Shown here piece after piece: positions 56,627 through 64,000 of a DNA stretch of 64,000 nucleotides. The stretch spans positions 1 to 64,000 of the forward strand of contig VJWM01000250.1 of the NCBI GenBank assembly GCA_010909165.1, read 5' to 3'. A program made the position numbers and the translations under genes. Position 1 is the stretch's first letter, and each line of letters begins with the position of its first letter. Source of the stretch: Anthoceros angustus (lineage: Eukaryota > Streptophyta > Anthocerotopsida > Anthocerotales > Anthocerotaceae). The notes below the pieces were generated by a model. It saw only the letters and a list, made by a program, of their open reading frames with translations, searched no databases and had not been told where the DNA came from.

Positions 56627-57150
56627 GATCTGAGTGAGACAGAGAGAGCTCAGAGCGATGGAAAGAGGAAGAATGTTGCTCGGTGGAGGGCAATCAAGAA
56701 TCGCAATGGGTCCTTGACTGTAAGTTGATCAACAATTTTTGAAGTAGGTGGTGCTTATTTGGACTTATGAGCCAGTTTTCCACGAAGAGAGGACATGAGG
56801 TGTTTTGATTGATTGTGGAACCTTGTTGTTGCAGTTTGAGAGCAATGCAAGATTTGTGAAATGGTCTGATGGTAGCCTGGTATTGCTTGGGAACGAAGTT
56901 CTTGATATAGCAGTACAGGATTCCCGTCATGATCAATCTCATGTTTTCCTTCGGCATCCTAAGGTTTGTGTTTCTTACGTTAATGCAGTGGTGCAGTTGT
57001 ATGGAGTGAGCATCTAACTGTATATTATCTACTAAGAAATCCAATTGTGTTATTGCAGGGAATCCTACTGTCACAAGGTCGTTTACACTCCCATTCACCG
57101 TGAGCAGGATGCAGAATTGTCCCCTAACTATCTGGAGGTTGCACTTGATG
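56627..57150 (+). pseudogene. LEO1: LEO1-like (Paf1 complex) gene fragment
   Basis: LEO1 is a subunit of the Paf1 complex in RNA polymerase II elongation. Three exons are visible. 56627-56719 encodes ETERAQSDGKRKNVARWRA then IKNRNGSLT. 56835-56963 encodes FESNARFVKWSDGSLVLLGN and DQSHVFLRHPK. 57059-57150 starts GILLSQGRL as in LEO1, but then, in another frame, reads HREQDAELSPNYLEVALDE, which resembles a later part of the protein. The about 70 residues between them in the family are absent, so the exon is chimeric or internally deleted. 5' and 3' ends are missing. The first two exons keep phase with proper GT-AG borders. A degraded twin is at 52.06-52.60 kb. Family assignment from memory of the ESNARFVRWSDGS motif. 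Confidence 0.65.
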
Positions 57151-57650
57151 AGGTAGGTACTCATCTTCTTTCAGTAGGCAATTTTTCTTTCAGGTCCCTA
57201 GCAAGGGATAGTCCTCTTCTTAGGTAGCTAGGGTTAGTTCCCTACCTAGGTTGCTAAGGTTTCCCTAGTTAGGGTCAGCTCCTAAACTAAAAGTCAGGGT
57301 CAAGTCCCTAGGAACCCTAGTTAGTCTCATTCCTATGGCTATCTACCAGGTTTTCATTATTGTTCCAAAGATCCTGTAGATGTTTATTCTTCCTGGCTAA
57401 CTGTTTCATTCTAGCTTTGTTTTTGCTGCAGGTTGATGCTTGTCTATTCGATATTTGGAGTGCATACTGGCAGCACCGGCTTGGTGGCCGTTTTGCTATA
57501 ATTATTATAGAATTGAGCGAGAACCTTGGGCCTCGAGCCTCACAAAAACATATATTTATGTGTGGACCTCTCAATCTTTTGCCTTAGGACTGTCATGGGC
57601 TGGGCACTCCGGGCAAGATACTCCTCGCGCGCCGCTTTTGCATCCCTGCT
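57151..57650. other. Downstream of the LEO1-like fragment
   Basis: A possible exon after 57432 reads VDACLFDIWSAYWQHRLGGR. AATTATTATAGAATTG near 57500 has a relative near 58470. No family recognised. Confidence 0.4.
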
Positions 57651-57920
57651 CAGCTGATAAGCCTCATCAATGTCCATTGGTCGTCTGGATCCGAAGTTGC
57701 AGTTAAGCCGGGAGGGTGGATAAGTACCTGGATGGGGGACTTACCTCCCTCGATGAATTTAACATATCATGCAGATTTCACACCCCATTACTTGTAGTTA
57801 AGCCGAGAGGGTGGATCAGTGCCCAGATGGGGGACCTACCTCCCTCGATGAATTTAACATATTTGCAATGTAGCTCTCACACCCCATAACTTGCAATTAA
57901 GCCGGGAGTGTGGATAAGTA
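57651..57920. repeat. ~95-bp tandem repeat resembling the 3' half of 5S rRNA
   Basis: Units begin AGTTAAGCCG at 57701 and 57796, with a third, AATTAAGCCG, near 57895. Each contains GGATAAGTACCTGGATGGGG or a variant, then GACTTACCTCCC or GACCTACCTCCC. The order GTTAAGC, AGTAC, GGATGGG, GACC, CCTCC parallels 5S rRNA around its internal control region. GGATCCGAAGTT before unit 1 also resembles 5S. Degraded copies lie at about 53080-53240. Confidence 0.6.
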
Positions 57921-57921
57921 T

Positions 57922-58098
57922 CGATTTATGAGCGGACATTCCCTTATGAGCGGACATTTATGAGCGGACATTCCCTTATGAGCGGACATTCCCTTATGAG
58001 CGGACATTCCCTTATGAGCGGACATTCCCTTATGAGCGGACATTCCCTTATGCGGACATTCCTTATGAGCGGACATTCCTTTATGGGACATTCCTTTA
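57922..58098. repeat. 18-bp tandem array, TTATGAGCGGACATTCCC
   Basis: About ten units, some shortened (TTTATGAGCGGACA, TTATGCGGACATTCC). No spacers, so not a CRISPR array. Confidence 0.88.
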
Positions 58099-58130
58099 TG
58101 CTTCTATATCCAAAGCGCCTTGTTCACTTG

Positions 58131-58262
58131 GTTGCTACTTTGCATGTTGTAAGTTGAGTGTAAGACAAGTTACAACGTAGTGCAAAGTGCCTTGTTACCT
58201 TTAAATTTGTTACTACTTTCCTCGTCGTAAGTTGAGTGTAAGTGAAGTTACAACATGGTGCG
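58131..58262. repeat. Two imperfect ~54-bp direct repeats 78 bp apart
   Basis: Both contain GTAAGTTGAGTGTAAG and end AAGTTACAAC(G/A)T(A/G)G. Within each unit GTTGTAA or CGTCGTAA faces TTACAAC, so each could form a hairpin. Confidence 0.6.
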
Positions 58263-58784
58263 TTGTGAAGCCCACTACAAGTCCAAATGTAGCTCATGCA
58301 CGCGAAGCTACAGTGACCGGTCTGCCGCATGCCGGGTTGCATGGCTTGGCGGGCGCTTGACAACAGTTCCTTTATTTTATTGTTCTTGGCCCGCACGCAT
58401 TGACTTGATGAGTCTATGCTAACTGGCACCATAGCACCGGCTTGGATTGGCCGCGTTTATTCATTATTATAGAATTGGCGGGGAATGCGGGCTTCATCAC
58501 GGCTTCACGGATCGCGGGCTTCATTTCTAGTCATTATCGCCTCCTTTGCTTTGCGGCTTGCTTAGCGAGGAGGAAGTGGCTTGTTTTGTTTGTGTTGTTT
58601 CTTGTGTGTTTACTTACTCGAAACAACGTGGGCAACGATTCAGAATCATCGGCTTCGTGCTTGTAGGTTTCAAGGTAAGTAGATATTGTACATAACTGAG
58701 TTTGTCTACTTTCAAGTTTGTGTACTTTCAAATTTGTCTTCCCGCATACGTTTCTACTTACCCCAACCACCCTGCGCCATGTAG

Positions 58785-59615
58785 ATGGTGCGCGAGACTC
58801 GTGCGAGGGCCAAACTCCAATTTCAAGCTCAAGCAGATGACACCACTCAAAAGCTCGCGATAGCGGCGCTTGTGTTGGGAGAAGAAGCAGTCGAGCAAGC
58901 ATTGCGAAAGCGGCCTCCCTGCTGAGGCACGGTGGTTGGGGTCAATAGAAATGTCCTTGCGGCGAAGAAGGTCCTCGGAGATCTTCCGGAGGATGCGAAT
59001 AAAATGGGCCAAGGTGAAGGTGGGAAGCGCACAAGAGGAGGTGGGAGTGGAGGAGGTCGAAGCGAGCTCACCTGGGGTGAAGGATGTGCCCTCGCGGACA
59101 ATGAGGAGCTTGAGCTCGAGGAGGTGCTTGTCACTCCTCCTCCATGGGACGATGTGCTTATCGCTCCTCGGCTTGTGGAGGATGCGGTTGTCACTCTCTC
59201 GGTGGCCGGAGTTGAGGAGTTTGTGGATCTTGATGCGCCGGCGGCGTGGAAAAGCCGTGCTTGCGGTCTTGCATCTGGATCCTCTTGTGGCACGGATGGT
59301 GGATCCCAAGCTTGTGCATGGAGGCGGAGGGAGCTTGGGTCTAATCTATCCGTGGCAAAGGGGCTTGGGCACGGTGGGGTGAATCGCCATGTCCACACTT
59401 GGATCTGCTCAAGCGGATCTGGCTACCAAAGGGTGAAAGGTAAAGGATCGGGGCCCCAATTTGCATCTCAAACGCCCTTCCCACCCCCTCTCCCAACCTG
59501 CACATGCCTCCTCCCGCAGATCTTGTTCCTTCCCACCCAGCTCCTTCTCCCCTCCCCCCCTCTCCCACGCCACTTCTTCCACACCCACCTTCTCCCACCC
59601 CGCACCTCTCCCTAG
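58785..59615 (+). pseudogene. Unrecognised ORF with one internal TGA
   Basis: ATG at 58785, TGA at 58923, then open in the same frame to 59615. The start reads MVRETRARAKLQFQAQADDT, then after the stop DLPEDANKMGQGEGGKRTRG and an acidic ELELEEVLVTPPPWDD. The last third is Gly/Ser/Pro-rich. A gag-like protein is possible but not supported by a motif. Confidence 0.35.
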
Positions 59616-60518
59616 TTCTCCCACCTATGCCTCTACATCTCAACATTCCATAGCTTCACCTCCACTCCAAAAGCACCCGTGCTCGTGGTCGCCAAGAAAA
59701 CATGTCTCTTGAAAGAGAGGAGGCTGCCGGGCATGACTACGGAGGCATATGAAAACTACGTCGAGCAAAGGGAAGGGAAAGGTTCACATCATCCACAGAT
59801 CGGACATCTACCGTGAGCAGTCGGTGCATGAAGGATCCTCTATGTGCTTGATATACTTGATGTGTGATCGAATTTTGGTGCCACTCTGTAGATGGGCTGC
59901 TCTTCTTGTACAATGTAAATTGGTTGTGCAATTGTTGGTTCTCTTGCAATTTATTTGTGTTGTGGTGTCTTGGATCTAGAGATTGAGTCGTTCTCTTGCA
60001 ATGAGTTTGTTTGTGCACGAGCTCTAGAGATCAAGCCATTACATGCTCTATCGCACTCACTTTAGAGCCTGCAAGCTCATCACTGCTAGCATGGATGTGT
60101 ACTTCGCTCATTGTATGCTCATTCACAGTTGCTGTCATTGTTACACTCATTCCTGCACATACTTTTTCTCGTCACGAGCTTGATCTAATGTAGCTCATTT
60201 CTACAAGCTTGGTGTACATTGTCTGTTCATGTTCAACGTCACACTCATTGTGCTTGCATGTTAGTTCTTCTCACCACTAATTGCTTCCATGGTTTTGTTC
60301 TCGTAGGTTGGATCAAGGAGGATACTGAGCTATCAAGTAATGCAATTCGTGTCGATGGGCAATCGACATTTTTGTCGCCGTAATAGTAACTTTTGGAGGG
60401 AGAAGCTTGAGGTTTGTACATGACAATGCAATCATCAGAGATGTTGGTGCGGACAATGGCTCATGTGTGATCAGCTCTTCTCCAATATGATCAAGAATTA
60501 GAAGTACAATCTTGCAAG
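59616..60518. other. No supported gene
   Basis: C/T-rich around 59.5-59.7 kb, then mixed sequence with scattered repeated words such as CTCATT. Nothing recognised. Confidence 0.4.
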
Positions 60519-60963
60519 ATGTCCCGTTTGTTCCTTTCTGGTGAGTATTCTACGAAGTACAAGCCCCGTGATATCACACCTGACAAGTGGAATGAAATTC
60601 TGGTGGAGGAAAGAGTGAAGTCCAAGCAAGAGATGTCTCTCCAGAAACGCATTGCCATGGAAAGGAAGAACAATCCAAATGCCAAGCCCTATGCACACTT
60701 TGGAAATGGAGGACAGCCTGGTTTTAACAGACATTTTCTTTTGAAGTATGGGAGACAGAGGAGGAGAAAGTTGCAGTGGCATCAAAATCTGGAGAGTGGG
60801 TTGCTAAGTTGGAAGCTTTATGGGATCGTGAGCAGGTCCCTTATCCAGAGCAAGTTAGTTTTAGCCTGTTTTCGCTAGTGTGGGAGGAAGAAGATTTCAG
60901 CCAAAGTTATGTGAGACTGTTGGAGGCTGGATACGGTATGGGAATTGATAAGTTTTCGTACTA
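60519..60963 (+). pseudogene. Unrecognised broken ORF
   Basis: Frame from 60519 reads YKPRDITPDKWNEILVEERV and PNAKPYAHFGNGGQPGFNRH. A shift near 60770 leads to KSGEWVAKLEALWDREQVPY and DFSQSYVRLLEAGYGMGI, ending at 60963. The charged helical composition is reminiscent of plant transposon accessory proteins, but no diagnostic motif is present. Confidence 0.4.
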
Positions 60964-61947
60964 AGAATTTTTCTAGTATGCTTTGAGTGGCAATCGACTC
61001 TGTACATGTGTTGGATCACGGATATTGTGATAGATGCCATTAAGCGAAAGGATGTGGATGAAGATGGCTGGTTCATAGATTGTTTGATCCCAAGATGTAG
61101 AGGTGAGCCGGGCTCCACGAGTACCACAGGCGAATGACAAGGTTGTAAAAGACAAGACTCAAAAGTCAAGGCTGTGAAGACAAGACTCAGCAAAGACACG
61201 GTCTGGAAGGGCAAGACTCCAGCAAAGACAAGGCTAGACTGATGGAGGCAAGGCCCATATTGTGATTGAAGAGGCCCCAAAGGAGCAGTCTGAAATTTCT
61301 CCTGCTAAGATGCGGAGAAGTTTTTGCGATCTTGGATAATTCGGAAGGAGTTTGGCCCAAGAGTTGGAAGCACAGCGTCTTTGTGTGAAGGCGGGTTCAA
61401 CTACGTGGCGAGCTCGCAATCTTGCAATCTTGAAGTCCGGATCCACAAGGGGAGTGTGAACAAAAGCGGAAGGCGTGACGAGGACTTCAAGAAGAAGACA
61501 ACGGAAATTTTCTAAGAAGGCCCAATAGATGTGGAGTGTAGGTGTTTGTTTGTTGACTTGCAACTAGAGTTGGAGTGTAGATGTGAATTTTGAAAGACTA
61601 TCCCTTGAAAAAAATGCCAAGCCTAAAACACCTAAGGACTAGACTTGGTGGATCTAGCCCATGAAAGGCTCCTCAAACTTGCCTGCAATACTTACACACA
61701 TATGTGTATGTAGTGAATTGGAGGATGCACGCCGAGCCTAAGGTTTTGACAGTGACAACCGATCCTGCGAACCGAAGGGTATTGAGCAGCAGGACTGCGA
61801 GATTCCTGCACCGGGGTACTCTCATTTGTCCAGCCTGAGCGCAAGAGCACCATCACACTTCAATCTCGCCCCCTGCGTGAGACTATGTACGGCATTGCAT
61901 CAAAGTTAGTACTGGTCCCTCCGTTAGTCTAATCTGCTAGCCAGGCC
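60964..61947. other. No supported gene
   Basis: A broken plus frame at about 61250-61515 has coding-like composition (AHIVIEEAPKEQSEISPAKM, then a TAA). AAGACAAGACTC-type words recur at 61150-61230. Confidence 0.4.
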
Positions 61948-62327
61948 AACTTGTCAATCACTTCATCCCACAGCCTCCGCCACAGGTATGCAGGTTCTAT
62001 CTCTGCCAACGCGGCCAGCTCAGAGATGGAACGTCCAGGATAAAACAGCAAGGAGAAATCCATAGCGTTCTCTTCGGAATCCACCATCTACTTAGCTTTC
62101 GTCGGCAACTGTGGGCCTCCTTTGCAACGTCCGTTGAGACGCCTGGGGTACTCCACGGGCCCTTCGATGCTGACAGTTGCAATGTCGAGCTCCAGAAAGT
62201 GGGATTGCTGATGTGCAAAAGACGATCGTGTCCCCTTTGGGCTCATCCGCAGACACCTCTTTCCTTCCAAGAGCCTCGCATCCACCACCACCCCGGGAGT
62301 TGTATGGCTGTCCTTCCTACCGAACAA
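61948..62327 (-). pseudogene. Unrecognised ORF pair in one frame with an internal TAG
   Basis: Minus frame 62327-62091 reads QQSHFLELDIATVSIEGPVE, then TAG at 62090-62088, then on to 61948 with MVDSEENAMDFSLLFYPGRS and EIEPAYLWRRLWDEVIDKLA. No family recognised; may be a decayed exon. Confidence 0.35.
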
Positions 62328-62656
62328 ACATCAGCAATCAACCTCTCCCTGTGGATTGCTGCCCTTTTGATGCCCCCGCTTGGCGCCGTCCGCGATTAAC
62401 CACGGGCGATCAGCTTGGGAGGCGCCGCGTCCGTGATTCCCGAAGCGCCAATCTCGCCGTAATTACACGGCTTGGCGCCTCATGCTTGGCTTCCGACTTC
62501 TGACTTACTGCGGTGTCAAACCACACATGCATCGGAGATGGGCATGCACATGCCCATCATCATTCATGTCCATGCACATGAGCATGCCCCCGTGATCACG
62601 CAAGTCACCACTCATGCACACATACCCATTGCACCCTCTAACATCCTATTTGCTAT
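62328..62656. other. No supported gene
   Basis: Includes a CAT-rich run (GGGCATGCACATGCCCATC, 62537-62555) that is nearly palindromic. Nothing else recognised. Confidence 0.4.
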
Positions 62657-63160
62657 GACACTTACCCTTTGATATGTGTGATCTTCATTCCCGCTAGATT
62701 TACTAGCAAGTTGCAACTTACTGATGTAGTCCTTCAACAACCCTTGAAGCATGCTTTCAAGCGAGAATTCTGTAAGTGAATAACCGCTACTATTGAAGAG
62801 CAACTCAACGAAGGAGGAAAAATTGCTGTTAATCTCAAACTGAAAAACTTGAAGACCAAAGTGTGTGAATGGTTATTCAATACATGGACACATGTTTCAA
62901 ATATGCAAGATATGATCAAACATGGATGGGAAAAGACAGGTATTTTAAGAGCATTCAACTTAGATTTTAAGATAGAGGCAATGGAAGCAAACACGACATT
63001 ATCTTTATTTTCTAGAACAACTGAAGACATAGAAGAAGGGCATGAATTTGAAGGAGAAGGAGATGATGAGGACTATTTATCTGAAATAGTGGATGTGATG
63101 AAGAAATGTTTGGCTACAGCAGAAGCTTCAAAGCTTGGAGGTCCGTTCCCAAGAGAATAA
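62657..63160 (+). pseudogene. DDE-superfamily transposase, C-terminal part
   Basis: In one frame: YPLICVIFIPARFTSKLQLT and DVVLQQPLKHAFKREFCK, then a TGA where Trp is expected, then ITATIEEQLNEGGKIAVNLK, CEWLFNTWTHVSNMQDMIKH and GWEKTGILRAF, ending in an acidic tail and TAA at 63160. The order '(P)ARFTSKLQ..DVVLQ.PLKHAFK', a helical spacer, then 'W....I..GW..TGI' matches the C-terminal end of DDE_1 (pogo/jerky-like) transposases of green plants as I recall them. The catalytic N-terminal part is not visible upstream, so this is a truncated or split remnant. Confidence 0.6.
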
Positions 63161-64000
63161 TAGGCTCCGTTGGCCACGTTTCAATCGTTTCTCACCTCAC
63201 GTAGTACCGTTTTAGACTCCACACACAATTCATCGTTTTATGACTAACTACCCGTAACATTCACCGGACAGGCCCGGCGTGACCAAACGTTTAAGGACCC
63301 GTTCGCGTCCCTATCATTCAAGTTTGTCACTCGTCCCTCTGGTCCGTTCCTCTCACCATTCATACTTCACTCATTATCCTTGGGGAAAATCGCGGTGGTG
63401 GGCGGCGGACCTCCTCCGCTTCTCCCGGGCCTCTCCGTCCAGGCTTTGCCGCCCTCAAAGTTCCTCGGCTCACGTTCGGTCAGCCCGGCCCGGGTGCAGC
63501 GAGATGAGCAGGGTCCCGGGTCGCCCTTCCTGCACACACCACCACCGTTAGGGTCCGTCACGGGACCTTGATCGATCTCTCCGGGAGTCGCCCGGGCACC
63601 TTTCTGTGACTCGGGACTCACGCTATGAAAGGCACACAAAGGGCACACCAAGAAGGCAGCATCAACACCAAGAGAAAGATACTTTGCCGGCCTCGGCCCT
63701 CTTATACTACGCCAAGGTCGGCGTCTTCCCACCTATGGGAGCTGGCTGGGCGCTCTGTCGGCCGCCTACTATTTCCCCTATTCCATCTATCTACACCGTC
63801 GGTGGTAGAGTGGGGTTGCCCATTCCGCCTTGGCGCTGGCGTAAGGCCCAACCACAATGCGGGCGCACCCAATCGGATGATCCGGCGGGCCCTACCTCTC
63901 CCGAGGTTACGTCGGTGCGCCTGGCGGCGACACAGCGGCACCACTAAATCCTCCTCCCATCCTCTCTTATCTCCTGGGCCCTTATACGGTGGGCCTCCAA
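63161..64000. other. GC-rich tail without a supported gene
   Basis: Overlapping open frames on both strands (for example plus 63606-63947) are of the kind expected in GC-rich DNA. No motif recognised. Confidence 0.4.

Noticed and set aside
57922-58098. CRISPR-like direct repeats
   Set aside because: The 18-bp units are back to back with no unique spacers, and the genome is eukaryotic.
58758-59398. Two overlapping 183-codon minus-strand frames
   Set aside because: GC-rich antisense of the plus frame at 58785-59615; neither strand shows a known domain, and the plus frame has the more protein-like composition.

Overview
This is nuclear DNA of a green plant (streptophyte), not a prokaryote. Genes are split into many short exons by introns of roughly 70-340 bp. 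The recognisable products include a mitochondrial translation factor, a plastid lipid-associated protein of the two-domain plant type, a plant-type ABI subunit of the SCAR/WAVE complex and a nucleoporin. Plant-style Ty1/copia and Ty3/gypsy elements primed by initiator tRNA-Met fill much of the rest. NUP98 and NUP96 are fused in one gene, unlike the separate Arabidopsis genes, which points (weakly) to an alga or bryophyte-grade plant rather than a flowering plant. Species was not determined.

Layout. 0-10 kb: three compact genes. The 3' two thirds of mitochondrial EF-G (+) converges on a complete 410-aa PAP12-type fibrillin gene (-), followed by a complete 295-aa ABI-like gene (-). In all three, every exon junction I placed keeps the reading frame. 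10-21 kb: repeat-rich DNA with a reverse-transcriptase-associated protein remnant (-), a primer-binding site, a coiled-coil ORF broken only by TAG codons, tandem repeats and a 33-bp inverted repeat. 21.1-34.9 kb: the NUP98-NUP96 gene (+). Its middle (25.46-32.84 kb) is a patchwork of re-used gene blocks joined at short shared words of about 9-10 bp; leaving it out apart from 26,401-27,558 gives one uninterrupted 1,890-aa reading frame. 35.3-45.2 kb: gypsy gag, protease and RT fragments plus minus-strand copia fragments, most present as a clean and a degraded version. 45.2-54.8 kb: a copia element bounded by near-identical 226/227-bp LTRs and a 5-bp target duplication (GGTCG), inserted in a zinc-knuckle gag ORF. 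55-58.1 kb: a GC-rich minisatellite, a LEO1-like gene fragment (degraded twin at 52 kb), a ~95-bp tandem repeat resembling part of 5S rRNA, and an 18-bp tandem array. 58-64 kb: unrecognised ORFs and the C-terminal part of a DDE transposase.

How much is real. Two kinds of degraded duplicate suggest assembly or base-calling artefacts. NUP98-NUP96 copies differ from the intact blocks mainly in homopolymer length. Transposon copies differ mainly at CAG/CTG, which become CG, CCG or CGG. CAG/CTG are the symmetric CHG methylation sites of plants, so I infer that the second pattern records CHG methylation misread during sequencing. I found no convincing new biological system; the strongest leads are the fused nucleoporin gene, the CHG-linked signature and the TAG-only broken ORF.
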